Below, piece after piece: positions 25,145 to 33,774 of a DNA stretch of 41,408 nt; position 1 is the first letter of the stretch; every line of letters begins with the position of its first letter. The notes beneath the pieces were generated by a model that searched no databases, had not been told where the DNA came from, and saw only the letters and a list, made by a program, of their open reading frames with translations. Position numbers and translations under genes: made by a program. Source of the DNA: Pelagibacteraceae bacterium (GTDB taxonomy: Bacteria > Pseudomonadota > Alphaproteobacteria > Pelagibacterales > Pelagibacteraceae); assembly GCA_008638225.1 (NCBI GenBank), contig VTPP01000010.1, forward strand, positions 1 to 41,408, written 5' to 3'.

Positions 25145-27073
25145 ATGTCAAAAATAATAGGAATAGATTTAGGGACAACGAATTCATGTGTTGCAGTTAT
25201 GGATGGAGCAACGCCAAAAGTTTTAGAAAATTTAGAAGGAGCACGAACCACCCCATCTGTAGTTGCTTTTACCGAGAGCGAAGAAAAATTGGTTGGTATG
25301 GCTGCAAAAAGACAAGGTGTTACTAATGCAGAAAATACTTTTTTTGCTGTAAAAAGATTAATTGGCAGAAAATTTGATGGTGATGCAGTTAAAAAAGACA
25401 TCAAGGGACTACCATATAAAATTATTAAAGCAGATAATGGCGATGCCTGGGTAGAGTCTAGAGGTACGAAATATTCTCCTAGTCAAATCTCGGCTTTTGT
25501 TTTACAAAAAATGAAAGAAACTGCAGAAAAGTATTTAGGTTCTGAAGTTAAGGAAGCTGTAATCACAGTGCCCGCTTATTTTAACGACTCTCAAAGACAA
25601 GCAACAAAAGATGCGGGTAAAATTGCTGGACTAGATGTAAAAAGAATTATTAACGAACCAACTGCTGCAGCTCTAGCATATGGTTTAGATAAAAAAAATG
25701 CAAAGACTGTTGCTGTATACGATTTAGGTGGAGGAACATTTGACGTTTCTATTCTTGAACTAGGAGATGGAGTTTTTGAAGTTAAATCTACAAATGGAGA
25801 TACAGCACTTGGTGGTGAAGATTTTGATTCACATATCGTTGACTACCTTGCTGCTGAATTTAAAAAAGATAATGCTATAGATTTAAAACAAGATAAATTA
25901 GCATTACAAAGATTAAGAGAAGCTGCTGAAAAAGCTAAAATTGAGCTTTCATCTGCAACACAAACTGAAATTAATTTACCTTTTATCACAGCTGATAAAA
26001 CTGGTCCAAAACATTTAAATCTGAAATTAACAAGATCTAAACTAGAATCAATTGTTGCTCAACTAATTGAGAGAACTATTGCACCTTGCAAAACCGCTTT
26101 AAAAGATGCTGGATTAAGTGCGGGAGAAATCGGAGAGGTTATTCTTGTGGGTGGTATGACAAGAATGCCAAAAGTAGCTGAGACTGTTAAAAACTTTTTT
26201 GGAAAAGAACCAAATAAAAGTGTAAATCCTGATGAGGTGGTAGCTATGGGCGCTGCGATCCAAGCTGGTGTTCTCCAGGGCGATGTTAAAGATGTTTTAT
26301 TGTTAGATGTTACTCCATTGTCTCTAGGTATTGAAACTTTGGGTGGAGTTGCTACAAAACTTATTGAAAAAAATACAACAATACCAACTAAAAAAAGCCA
26401 AGTGTTTTCGACTGCCGAAAACAACCAACCTGCCGTCTCGATAAGAGTGGTTCAGGGCGAAAGAGAGATGGCGGCTGATAATAAATTACTTGGTAACTTT
26501 GAACTAACAGGAATTGCGCCAGCACCAAGGGGTGTACCTCAAATTGAAGTGACTTTTGATATTGACGCTAACGGTATTGTGAATGTTTCTGCAAAAGATA
26601 AAGGCACCGGCAAAGAACAAAAAATTCAAATCCAAGCTTCAGGTGGTCTTACAGATGAAGAAATCGAAAGAATGGTAAAGGATGCAGAAGCAAATAAAGA
26701 AGCTGACAAAAAGAAGAGAGAGGAAATTGATGCAAAAAATAGTGCGGATAGTTTAGTTGCCTCTACTGAACAAAGTTTAAAAGAACATGGTGATAAAATT
26801 TCTGCAGAAGATAAAAAAACAATTGAGACAGATATGCAAAGTTTAAAAGATGCTATCAAAGCAGATAATGTTGAAGATATTAAAACCAAAACACAAACTT
26901 TAATGCAATCTTCTATGAAGATGGGCGAAGCAATATACAAAGCTCAACAAGCAACCCAAGAGGCTGGGTCTCAAGGTGAAAATAAAACTTCTGATGGAAA
27001 AAAAGAAGATGTTGTTGATGCTGAATTTGAAGAAGTTAAAGACTCCAAAGACGATAAAAAAGATAGTGCTTAA
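25145..27073 (+). CDS. dnaK: molecular chaperone DnaK (Hsp70)
   Basis: Hsp70 chaperone, 642 residues, full length. ATPase domain signatures: [15 protein letters not shown] at the start, [14 protein letters not shown] (about 197-210), and [12 protein letters not shown] (about 337-348). A substrate-binding domain with [14 protein letters not shown] and a helical lid follow, ending in the acidic [11 protein letters not shown] tail. It is flanked by grpE and dnaJ, making a complete KJE system. Codon use is less extreme than in neighbours (more GGA/GCT and fewer homopolymers), consistent with high expression. Confidence 0.98.
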   Translation: MSKIIGIDLGTTNSCVAVMDGATPKVLENLEGARTTPSVVAFTESEEKLVGMAAKRQGVTNAENTFFAVKRLIGRKFDGDAVKKDIKGLPYKIIKADNGDAWVESRGTKYSPSQISAFVLQKMKETAEKYLGSEVKEAVITVPAYFNDSQRQATKDAGKIAGLDVKRIINEPTAAALAYGLDKKNAKTVAVYDLGGGTFDVSILELGDGVFEVKSTNGDTALGGEDFDSHIVDYLAAEFKKDNAIDLKQDKLALQRLREAAEKAKIELSSATQTEINLPFITADKTGPKHLNLKLTRSKLESIVAQLIERTIAPCKTALKDAGLSAGEIGEVILVGGMTRMPKVAETVKNFFGKEPNKSVNPDEVVAMGAAIQAGVLQGDVKDVLLLDVTPLSLGIETLGGVATKLIEKNTTIPTKKSQVFSTAENNQPAVSIRVVQGEREMAADNKLLGNFELTGIAPAPRGVPQIEVTFDIDANGIVNVSAKDKGTGKEQKIQIQASGGLTDEEIERMVKDAEANKEADKKKREEIDAKNSADSLVASTEQSLKEHGDKISAEDKKTIETDMQSLKDAIKADNVEDIKTKTQTLMQSSMKMGEAIYKAQQATQEAGSQGENKTSDGKKEDVVDAEFEEVKDSKDDKKDSA

Positions 27074-27099
27074 TTTTTAATTAGGCATTAGATAGGGGC

Positions 27100-28236
27100 A
27101 TGGCTAAAGCTGACTACTACAATACACTAGGTGTTTCTAAAAATGCTTCACAAGAAGAAATTAAATCTGCTTACAGAAAATTAGCAATGAAATATCACCC
27201 GGATAAAAATCCGGGAGATGCCTCATCTGAGGCAAAATTTAAAGAAGCTTCTGAGGCCTATCAAGTACTATCTAATTCTCAAAAAAAATCTAACTATGAT
27301 CAGTTTGGTCATGCTGCTTTTGAAAATGGTGGTGGAGGTGGTGGTTTTAGTGATTTTGGTGGCTTTGATTCTGGTTCTTTTTCGAGTATTTTTGACGATT
27401 TTTTTGGGGATTTTACGGGTGGAGGTAGAAGAAGATCTTCTTCAAGGTCAAAAAGAGGTTCTGATTTAAAAATTAATATTGAAGTGACATTGGAGGAGGC
27501 TTACCAAGGAAAAAAACAAACGTTTGAGGTGCCAACTTCAGAAAAGTGTGGTGAGTGTTCAGGTAGCGGCGCTGCTACTGGATCAAAAGCAAGTACATGT
27601 AGAACTTGCGACGGACATGGCCAGGTGCGTGCTCAACAAGGTTTTTTTACTTTACAACAAACTTGCCCAGATTGTGGTGGTGAAGGTAAAACAATTTCTA
27701 AACCATGTAAAATTTGCAGAGGAACAGGAACCAATAGGGTTAATAAAACACTATCTATTCAAATTCCAAAAGGCGTAGATGATGGAACACAAATGCGCTT
27801 AGCGGGCAAAGGAGAGGCCGGACCTAGAGGAGGTACTCAGGGTGATTTATATGTTTATCTATCTTTAAAAAAACATCCCATTTTTAAAAGAGAAGAGGAA
27901 AATTTATATTTTGAATTACCAGTATCTATAGTTGACGCTGCTCTTGGAACTACAATTGAAATTCCAACAATTGATGGTTCAAAATCTAACGTTAAAATTC
28001 CTCCTGGTACACAAACCGGAAAGCAGTTGCGACTCAAAGATAAAGGAATGCCTCTATTAAGAGGATCTGGATTTGGTGATTTATATTTACAAATAAAAGT
28101 TGAAGTGCCTGTCAACTTAAGTAGAGAACAAAAAATATTACTTGAAAAATATAAAGAATTAGAAGACTCTAAAAACAATCCAGAAAATGAATCTTTTCTA
28201 AAAAAAGCTAAAAATTTTTGGGATAGTTTAAGCTAA
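27100..28236 (+). CDS. dnaJ: chaperone protein DnaJ
   Basis: Hsp40 co-chaperone that delivers substrates to DnaK. The 378-residue type I DnaJ has the J domain with YHPDKNPGD (HPD loop), a Gly/Phe-rich linker (about 75-110), and four CxxCxGxG zinc repeats: [24 protein letters not shown] and CKICRGTG. C-terminal substrate-binding domains follow. It is 26 bases after dnaK and its stop shares a base with the dapB start, so dapB is probably co-transcribed with the chaperones. Confidence 0.97.
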   Translation: MAKADYYNTLGVSKNASQEEIKSAYRKLAMKYHPDKNPGDASSEAKFKEASEAYQVLSNSQKKSNYDQFGHAAFENGGGGGGFSDFGGFDSGSFSSIFDDFFGDFTGGGRRRSSSRSKRGSDLKINIEVTLEEAYQGKKQTFEVPTSEKCGECSGSGAATGSKASTCRTCDGHGQVRAQQGFFTLQQTCPDCGGEGKTISKPCKICRGTGTNRVNKTLSIQIPKGVDDGTQMRLAGKGEAGPRGGTQGDLYVYLSLKKHPIFKREEENLYFELPVSIVDAALGTTIEIPTIDGSKSNVKIPPGTQTGKQLRLKDKGMPLLRGSGFGDLYLQIKVEVPVNLSREQKILLEKYKELEDSKNNPENESFLKKAKNFWDSLS

Positions 28237-29006
28237 TGAAAAAAATTAATATCACAATTAGTGGCGGATTAGGTCGTATGGGATCGCTACTCATTAAAAA
28301 AACCGTTCAAGATAAACAATTAAAGTTAGAAAGTGTTACAGAACAAAAATCACTTACAAAAAATGGCATCAAATACGACAAAAACTCCATAGACTCTCTT
28401 AAAAATACAAATGTAATTATTGATTTTACAAAACCAAATTGCACTTTGGAAATTTTAAAATTAGCCATTAAACTTAAAAAAAAGTTAATTATTGGCACCA
28501 CAGGATTTAACAAGAAACAACAGGAAGAAATAAATAGATCCTCAAAAAAAATTGCAATTCTTCAATCTGGAAATATGAGTTTAGGAATAAATCTAATGCA
28601 GTATTTATCTAGAATCTTATCAGAAAAAATTTTGAAAGAATTTCAAATAGAAATACACGATGCCCATCATAAAATGAAAATAGATTATCCTTCTGGTACA
28701 GCTCTCATGCTTGGACAAGCTGTTGCTAAAGGAAAAAGGAAATCTTTAGAAAAGTTAAAAGGAAGTATTTTTTTAAATAGGAAAGGCAATGGAAAGAAAG
28801 GGAAAATAAATTTTTTCATAAAAAGAGAAGGGACGATTCCCGGAACTCATTCTGTTATTTTTCAAACTGCTAAAGAAACTATTGAGCTCAAGCATGTTGC
28901 AAAATCAAGAGATTTATTTGCAGATGGGGCGCTAAGTGCTGCTAAGTGGATAGCGCATAAAAAACCAGGACTGTATAGTATGCATGACGTGCTCAAGATA
29001 AGATAA
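28236..29006 (+). CDS. dapB: 4-hydroxy-tetrahydrodipicolinate reductase
   Basis: DapB reduces the dihydrodipicolinate precursor in lysine and meso-diaminopimelate synthesis. The 256-residue protein has the NAD(P)H-binding ISGGLGRMGSLLIKK at the N-terminus, LIIGTTGFNKKQ, and the catalytic block EIHDAHHKMKIDYPSGTAL (the family His-His, Lys and PSGTA). The size is normal. It joins directly to nth (no spacer), with dnaJ upstream. Confidence 0.96.
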   Translation: MKKINITISGGLGRMGSLLIKKTVQDKQLKLESVTEQKSLTKNGIKYDKNSIDSLKNTNVIIDFTKPNCTLEILKLAIKLKKKLIIGTTGFNKKQQEEINRSSKKIAILQSGNMSLGINLMQYLSRILSEKILKEFQIEIHDAHHKMKIDYPSGTALMLGQAVAKGKRKSLEKLKGSIFLNRKGNGKKGKINFFIKREGTIPGTHSVIFQTAKETIELKHVAKSRDLFADGALSAAKWIAHKKPGLYSMHDVLKIR

Positions 29007-29639
29007 GTGAAAACGCAAAGCGAACAAATATTTAAAAAACTAAGAAAAATTATAAAAAATCCCAAAAGTGATTTACAATATACTAATAAATTTACATTAT
29101 TAGTCTCAGTAGTTCTTTCTGCTCAATGTACGGATGTTAATGTTAATAATGTTACAAAAGATATTTATTCTAAATATAATAAGCCTGAACACTTTGTAAA
29201 ATTAGGACAAAAAAAAATAGAAAAATTAATAAACCGCATAGGTCTTTTCCGCAATAAATCTAAAAATATTTATTTACTCTCAAAAATTCTTGTTGAAAAT
29301 TATGAGAGTAAAATACCAAATGATTTTGATAAGCTCTATGCGTTACCTGGTGTAGGCAGAAAAACAGCAAATGTCGTTCTTAATGAAGGATTTGGGAAGC
29401 CAACAATAGCTGTCGACACTCATATATTTAGAGTAAGCAATAGGACTGGACTTGCTCCAGGCAAGGGTCCCGATCAAGTAGAGCAAAATTTATACAAAGT
29501 AGTTCCAAAAAAATACTTAAAAGACGCACATCATTTACTCTTGCTCCATGGGAGGTATACCTGCAAAGCAAGAACGCCTGATTGTAAATCTTGTGTAATT
29601 ATCAAACATTGCAAATTTGGTGGGAAGATAATTAATTAG
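29007..29639 (+). CDS. nth: endonuclease III
   Basis: Nth is a DNA glycosylase/AP lyase for oxidised pyrimidines. The 210-residue protein has the helix-hairpin-helix LPGVGRKTANVVL (catalytic lysine in GRKTA), the catalytic aspartate in VDTHIFRV, and a C-terminal 4Fe-4S cluster of spacing C-x6-C-x2-C-x5-C (CKARTPDCKSCVIIKHC). Initiation is GTG at 29007, immediately after the dapB TAA. No in-frame ATG gives the family N-terminus, and the residues KTQSEQIFKKLRKI fit. Confidence 0.95.
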   Translation: MKTQSEQIFKKLRKIIKNPKSDLQYTNKFTLLVSVVLSAQCTDVNVNNVTKDIYSKYNKPEHFVKLGQKKIEKLINRIGLFRNKSKNIYLLSKILVENYESKIPNDFDKLYALPGVGRKTANVVLNEGFGKPTIAVDTHIFRVSNRTGLAPGKGPDQVEQNLYKVVPKKYLKDAHHLLLLHGRYTCKARTPDCKSCVIIKHCKFGGKIIN

Positions 29640-29640
29640 T

Positions 29641-30306
29641 ATGAGTATTTATAATAATAAAAAAACATTGTTTTTTAAAATTAAAAATAAATCTCTAAAA
29701 GAATGGAAAAAATATACAAATCATCCATTTGTAATTAAGTTGGGCAATGGGACCTTGCCATTATCCTGCTTTAAAATTTATCTTCTACAAGATTATATTT
29801 TTTTGCAAAAATTAATTAAGATACTTTGCTTATCAGCTTATAAAGCAAATACTACACTTGATAGAGATCGATCTTTGAAATTTATTATGGGTATTAAGCA
29901 TGAGTTGAATCTTCATATAAAATATTGTCGGAAATTTAATATTCCTAAATATAAAATACTTGCAACAAAAGAAAAGAGACAAAACCGAACCTACACTGAT
30001 TATGTTTTAAACATAGGAACCAAAAAAAGTAATTTAGAATTATTTATTGCTCTATCACCATGTATCATAGGGTATGGTGAGATTGGTTATAATCTTAGTA
30101 AAATAAAAAATTGGAAAAAAAACAAATACTCCTCTTGGATTAAAATGTATTCTTCAAAAGAGTATCAAAGCATAGCAACCAAAAATATTAGGTATTTGGA
30201 TGAATTATTTACTAATAATAATAAAAATAGTTATAAGTCATTAGTTAAAATTTTTAAAAAAGCTTCTTTGTTAGAAGCTAATTTTTGGGAGATGTGTCTA
30301 TCATGA
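29641..30306 (+). CDS. tenA: TenA-family protein (thiaminase II / aminopyrimidine hydrolase-like)
   Basis: A 221-residue helical TenA/PqqC-family protein. TenA hydrolyses aminopyrimidine breakdown products of thiamin to release HMP for salvage. Key TenA positions appear kept: Asp51 in LLQDYIFL, Cys141 in LSPCIIGYGEIGY, Tyr170 in WIKMY and Glu212 in LLEANFWEM. By my remembered alignment to Bacillus TenA, the active-site Tyr47 is Phe54 here. SAR11 bacteria depend on thiamin precursors, so a salvage role is plausible but unproven. The gene sits between nth and the PfkB-family kinase, with an ATGA overlap to the kinase. A ThiE/TenI-like gene lies 3 kb further on. Confidence 0.75.
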   Translation: MSIYNNKKTLFFKIKNKSLKEWKKYTNHPFVIKLGNGTLPLSCFKIYLLQDYIFLQKLIKILCLSAYKANTTLDRDRSLKFIMGIKHELNLHIKYCRKFNIPKYKILATKEKRQNRTYTDYVLNIGTKKSNLELFIALSPCIIGYGEIGYNLSKIKNWKKNKYSSWIKMYSSKEYQSIATKNIRYLDELFTNNNKNSYKSLVKIFKKASLLEANFWEMCLS

Positions 30307-31232
30307 AAGTTGTCGGAGTTGGAAATGCAATCGTTGATGTGATTTGTAAAGTGAACGATGAATTCTTAATACAAAATAATTTAACAAAAAGTACAATGAA
30401 ATTAGTAGATGAAATAGAATTTAAAAAACTATTATCAAGTTTAACTATTGCTGAAACTGTTGCCGGTGGCTCAGTTGCAAATACTATGGTTGGCTTATCT
30501 CAATTGGGGAACAATGTATCTTTTATAGGAAAAGTTAATGATGATAATCTTGGTAATAAATATGAAGAAAGTTTAATCAAAGAAAAAGTAACGTACTTTT
30601 ATAAAAAACGAAAAGAAACTATCCCTACGGGTACTTGTTTAATTCTAATCACTCCTGACTCAGAAAGAACTATGTGTACTTTCCTTGGAATTGCAGGAAA
30701 AATTAATGAACAAGATATTGATGAGTTAGCAATAAAACAAAGTGAACTTGTTTTTTTAGAGGGTTATTTGTGGGACGAGGGAGAGCCTAAATCTGCATTT
30801 TCAAAAGCATTTAAACTAGCAAATAAAACAGCAATGTCATTATCAGATAAATTTTGTGTAGAGCGACATAAAGAAAGTTTTTTAGATTTAGTGAAAAACA
30901 AATTAGATATTACATTTGCAAATGAACAAGAAATACTTCATTTGATAGATGCCAACTCATTCGCTGAAGTTATAGAATTTGGAAAAAATCTTGGGAAATT
31001 ATTAATTGTTACAAGATCTGCAAAAGGCAGTATTGCAATATTTAATAACGAAGTATTTGAGTGTGAAAGTCAAAAAAACCTTAAATTAGTTGATTTGACC
31101 GGTGCAGGAGACTTGTTTGCTGCAGGATTTTTACATGGCTACATTAACGAAATGTCTATTCAAGAAAGCCTTGAAAAGGGAACCGAGATGGCTTCTAAAG
31201 TAATACAAAAAATTGGAGCCAGGTTAAATTAG
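30303..31232 (+). CDS. PfkB-family kinase (adenosine kinase-like)
   Basis: A 309-residue ribokinase/PfkB-family sugar or nucleoside kinase. N-terminal MKVVGVGNAIVDVICKVND, the glycine-rich VAGGSVANTMVGLSQLG, and the C-terminal anion-hole/catalytic motif DLTGAGDLFAAGFLHGY with the catalytic aspartate. The substrate cannot be read from sequence; similar alphaproteobacterial genes are often called adenosine kinase. Starts at ATG 30303 (overlapping the tenA stop); the upstream in-frame ATG at 30285 is inside tenA. It converges with the ArfA-like gene with a 9-base overlap. Confidence 0.85.
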   Translation: MKVVGVGNAIVDVICKVNDEFLIQNNLTKSTMKLVDEIEFKKLLSSLTIAETVAGGSVANTMVGLSQLGNNVSFIGKVNDDNLGNKYEESLIKEKVTYFYKKRKETIPTGTCLILITPDSERTMCTFLGIAGKINEQDIDELAIKQSELVFLEGYLWDEGEPKSAFSKAFKLANKTAMSLSDKFCVERHKESFLDLVKNKLDITFANEQEILHLIDANSFAEVIEFGKNLGKLLIVTRSAKGSIAIFNNEVFECESQKNLKLVDLTGAGDLFAAGFLHGYINEMSIQESLEKGTEMASKVIQKIGARLN

Positions 31233-31334
31233 TTTTTTTCTTTTAAAACTCCCTTTTCCTTTTTTGGGTTGTATAATTCTTTTTTTGTACTTAGCGGTTC
31301 TTAAATCTTTAGCTATGATATTCTTTTTCTTCAT
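31224..31334 (-). CDS. arfA: ArfA-like alternative ribosome-rescue factor (36 aa)
   Basis: A 36-codon gene with ATG at 31334-31332 and TAA at 31226-31224, starting MKKKNIIAKDLRTAKY. It then contains RIIQPKKGKGSFKRKK. The KKGKGS(Y/F)xRK block preceded by R-V/I is the hallmark of ArfA, which recruits RF2 to ribosomes stalled on mRNAs lacking a stop codon. It is highly basic, as in ArfA. The last codons can form a weak AU-rich hairpin (AGTTTT...AAAACT, 31250-31231), comparable in position to the cleavage hairpin of E. coli arfA, though weaker. Placed 11 bases after the winged-helix gene and overlapping the end of the PfkB-family gene. The assignment is by motif only. Confidence 0.7.
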   Translation of the reverse strand: MKKKNIIAKDLRTAKYKKRIIQPKKGKGSFKRKKLI

Positions 31335-31345
31335 ATTTTCTACTA

Positions 31346-32002
31346 CTAGTATCTGAGAAAATATTTTCCTTCTTTGATTTCTATAAAATTTTTATCTTTT
31401 AACTTTGTTTGTATCTTTTGACGCAATCTATAAAGATGTGTCTCATAAGTGTGTGTATCGACCTGATCTGAGTAAGACCAAATATCTTTCATTATATCTT
31501 TTTTGGAAGCTCCATCTTTTTTTCCAAATAGATAAACAATAATATCCTGTTCTTTTTCCGTAAGTTTTACACTTTTCCTTCCTATCGCTAACGTTCTTTT
31601 ATTCTTATCTAAAATGTAGTGTCCAATTTCTACTTTTGTTTGGAAGTGAAATTTAAATTTTAAAATTGATAACTTAATAATTTTTTCTAAATCAAAAAAG
31701 TTAATAGGTAGCTGTAAAAAAGTGCTAAATAAATTATCTTTTTTTAGTTCCTGAAAGTTCTTAGGATCGGCTGATAAAAATACTTTAGGGAACATTATTT
31801 TTTTAACTTCTGAATTTTTTATTTTTTCCAAATTATCTAAGAAAAATAGGAATACAAATCCGTCTTGAACATTATAATTTTTAAAAAGTAAGTTTACATC
31901 TTTAAAACTCTTTAATTGATTAATATTATAATCGAGCTTTTGCTCACTAATGCATTCAAAAAAAACATCTGAACCAACAGTAACTATTGAATAATTTTGC
32001 AT
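31346..32002 (-). CDS. atypical response regulator with OmpR-type winged helix
   Basis: A 218-residue protein. The C-terminal part (about 125-218) is an OmpR/PhoB winged helix: KSVKLTEKEQDIIVYLFGKKDGASKKDIMKDIW, then the recognition region THTYETHLYRLRQKI and the wing EIKEGKYFLRY. The N-terminal 120 residues look like a degenerate receiver. Asp56 (FVFLFFLDN) may correspond to the phosphoacceptor, but the acidic pair is incomplete and the conserved lysine position is Leu99 (LQLPINFFDL). Phosphorylation is therefore doubtful, and no histidine kinase gene is near. It is divergent from an L,D-transpeptidase gene, a possible target. DNA target unknown. Confidence 0.75.
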   Translation of the reverse strand: MQNYSIVTVGSDVFFECISEQKLDYNINQLKSFKDVNLLFKNYNVQDGFVFLFFLDNLEKIKNSEVKKIMFPKVFLSADPKNFQELKKDNLFSTFLQLPINFFDLEKIIKLSILKFKFHFQTKVEIGHYILDKNKRTLAIGRKSVKLTEKEQDIIVYLFGKKDGASKKDIMKDIWSYSDQVDTHTYETHLYRLRQKIQTKLKDKNFIEIKEGKYFLRY

Positions 32003-32023
32003 ACAATGAAAATATAAATTTTT

Positions 32024-32518
32024 ATGATCATAGTAAATAATAAGGGAGAACTTTGGTACAAGAAAAAACGGTATAAATGCGCCTATGGCAAAAATGGCTT
32101 TACTAAATTCAAAAAAGAAGGAGATGGTTGCACACCAATTGGGACATTTTCACTAAATAGACTATTCGTCCGAACAGATAGAATCAAATATTTAAAAACA
32201 AGACTTTCTTATAGCCCTATCGATGAAAGTATGGCTTGGGAGGATAATCCTAAAAAAAAAAATTATAACAAACTAATTACAATAAAAAATTATTCCCACA
32301 ATGAAAAAATGAAAAGAACTGATCATCTTTATGACTTAATATTAGTTATTGAGTATAACACCAAAAAAATAATCAAGGGAAAAGGTAGTGCAATTTTTAT
32401 GCACTTAGCAAAGCCAGGATACAAACCCACACAAGGATGTATTGCTTTAAGTAAAAAAAGTTTTTTAGATATTTTAGGTAAGATCACGCCGAAAGAAAAA
32501 ATTAAAATTACTGGTTAG
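32024..32518 (+). CDS. YkuD-type L,D-transpeptidase-domain protein
   Basis: A 164-residue protein with an L,D-transpeptidase-like catalytic region. GDGCTPIGTFSL is the substrate-binding start, and FMHLAKPGYKPTQGCIALSKKSF carries the catalytic His and Cys (H-x...-x-QGC rather than the usual SHGC). It has no signal peptide or membrane segment, so periplasmic export is not evident; the short cytosolic-looking form is common in this subgroup. The family cross-links peptidoglycan in the periplasm, and this one's role is uncertain. It contains an in-frame A11 run (32252-32262). It converges with and overlaps the yggS-type gene by 11 bases. Confidence 0.8.
   Translation: MIIVNNKGELWYKKKRYKCAYGKNGFTKFKKEGDGCTPIGTFSLNRLFVRTDRIKYLKTRLSYSPIDESMAWEDNPKKKNYNKLITIKNYSHNEKMKRTDHLYDLILVIEYNTKKIIKGKGSAIFMHLAKPGYKPTQGCIALSKKSFLDILGKITPKEKIKITG
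32252..32262 (+). repeat. in-frame A11 homopolymer in the L,D-transpeptidase gene
   Basis: Eleven As on the coding strand encode part of DNPKKKNYNK. The reading frame is intact. It is the same length as the trmB tract that breaks its frame, so it is a natural comparison for testing assembly error or slippage. Confidence 0.85.
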
Positions 32519-33158
32519 TCCTAACCCCAAAAATTTTACTTCCTACCCTAATATGTGTGGCTCCTAATTCAGCAGCAGCCATACAATCTCCGCTCATACC
32601 CATACTCATTTTCGGTAAATGATGTTCTGTATTTAATTTTTTTAGTAATTTAAAAAATGGAATGGGGTCAGAATCATATGGGGGAATGCACATTAAGCCA
32701 ACAATCTCCAATTTTTTTTCATTAACACAAACTTTTAGCAAATCAGAAAGTTTTTCTATTGCGACACCGGACTTTTGGCTTTCTTTACCAACATTTACTT
32801 GAACAAAATATTTTCTTTTTATTTGCAACTTTTCTTCAGCTTTTGAAAGCTCATTAGCTAATTTCACACTATCAACCGAATGAATATAATCAAATAACTC
32901 AACGGCTTCCTTTGCCTTATTTGATTGAAGGCCACCTATCAAATGTAACTCTAGGTCCTTTATTTCCTTTTTAATACTACCCCACTTTATTTTGGCTTCT
33001 TGAACCTTATTTTCACCGAATACTTTGTGTCCATAATCTATCAACGGTCTAATATACTCCAGAGGAAAAGTTTTGCTTACTGCAATAATTGTTGGATGCA
33101 GATTACCATGATGTAATTCATCTCTTATTTTTAAAAAATTTTGTATAATGTTGTTCAT
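32508..33158 (-). CDS. yggS: YggS-family pyridoxal 5'-phosphate homeostasis protein
   Basis: A 216-residue PLP-binding protein of the YggS/PROSC family, which keeps free PLP and amino-acid pools in balance. The PLP lysine is in IIAVSKTFPLEYIRPLI (residue about 29). GHKVFGENKVQEAKIKW, HLIGGLQSNKAKEAV, IHSVDSVKLANEL and MSMGMSGDCMAAAELGATHIRVGSKIFG are all conserved family blocks. The start codon at 33158 is separated by one base from the divergent ThiE-like start. It converges with the L,D-transpeptidase gene. Confidence 0.93.
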   Translation of the reverse strand: MNNIIQNFLKIRDELHHGNLHPTIIAVSKTFPLEYIRPLIDYGHKVFGENKVQEAKIKWGSIKKEIKDLELHLIGGLQSNKAKEAVELFDYIHSVDSVKLANELSKAEEKLQIKRKYFVQVNVGKESQKSGVAIEKLSDLLKVCVNEKKLEIVGLMCIPPYDSDPIPFFKLLKKLNTEHHLPKMSMGMSGDCMAAAELGATHIRVGSKIFGVRTNQ

Positions 33159-33159
33159 A

Positions 33160-33765
33160 ATGAAAAAAACGCAAATTTATTTTTTTTTAGAAGGGCTTAA
33201 CAGTATCAATATTTCTATTTTAAAAAAAATAAAAAACGCTTCAATTATCTATAGAAACTATTCTAAAAATAACTACATGGCTAGAGCTTTTGAGTTAAAA
33301 AAATTTTCAAAACGTTTTGGTCACGATCTTTATGTATCGAATGATCTTAGATTAGCTAGAAGTATTGAAGCTAATCTTTATATACCCAATTTTAACAAAA
33401 GATTAAGATACACAATTACTCCAAGTAATAAAAAAATTAAAGTTATAGGATCTGCACATAATCATGTGGAAATACACCGAAAATTTTTTCAAGGATGCTC
33501 TGGTATTTTTTTATCTCCTATTTTTAAAACCACATCTCATCCAAGTAGTAAACCATTGGGAATCTCAAGATTTAATTTTTTAAAAAAACATTTTGGTACT
33601 AAACTAGAATTGTATGCTCTAGGAGGCATTAATGAAAATAATTTAAAAAAAATATATAACTCGAATATATTTGCTTTTGGTTTAAAAAGCTTTTTAGATA
33701 AAGTGCAATGTCAAAAAACCTTGGGTTTTCTTAATTTAATTGCACGATCTAATGTGATAAGTTAA
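33160..33765 (+). CDS. diverged ThiE/TenI-like protein
   Basis: A 201-residue TIM-barrel-like protein. Recognisable pieces are GIFLSPIFKTTSHPSSKPLGISRFNFL, matching the ThiE/TenI SP-x-F-x-T-SHP block, and LYALGGINENNLKKI, the phosphate-binding GGI loop. The N-terminal YVSNDLRLARSIEANLYIPN stands where ThiE has ND-DLA...GVHLGQ, but the usual active-site residues are not clearly kept. A true thiamin-phosphate synthase activity is therefore uncertain. Start at ATG 33160 rather than the in-frame upstream ATG at 33148, which overlaps yggS. It lies directly upstream of leuS. TenI-like regulation or a moonlighting role is possible. Confidence 0.6.
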   Translation: MKKTQIYFFLEGLNSINISILKKIKNASIIYRNYSKNNYMARAFELKKFSKRFGHDLYVSNDLRLARSIEANLYIPNFNKRLRYTITPSNKKIKVIGSAHNHVEIHRKFFQGCSGIFLSPIFKTTSHPSSKPLGISRFNFLKKHFGTKLELYALGGINENNLKKIYNSNIFAFGLKSFLDKVQCQKTLGFLNLIARSNVIS

Positions 33766-33774
33766 TTGTAAAAA

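Noticed and set aside
30285-30302. Upstream start for the PfkB-family kinase at 30285
   Set aside because: The six added residues lie inside tenA and the family N-terminus starts at MKVVGVGNAIVD (30303).
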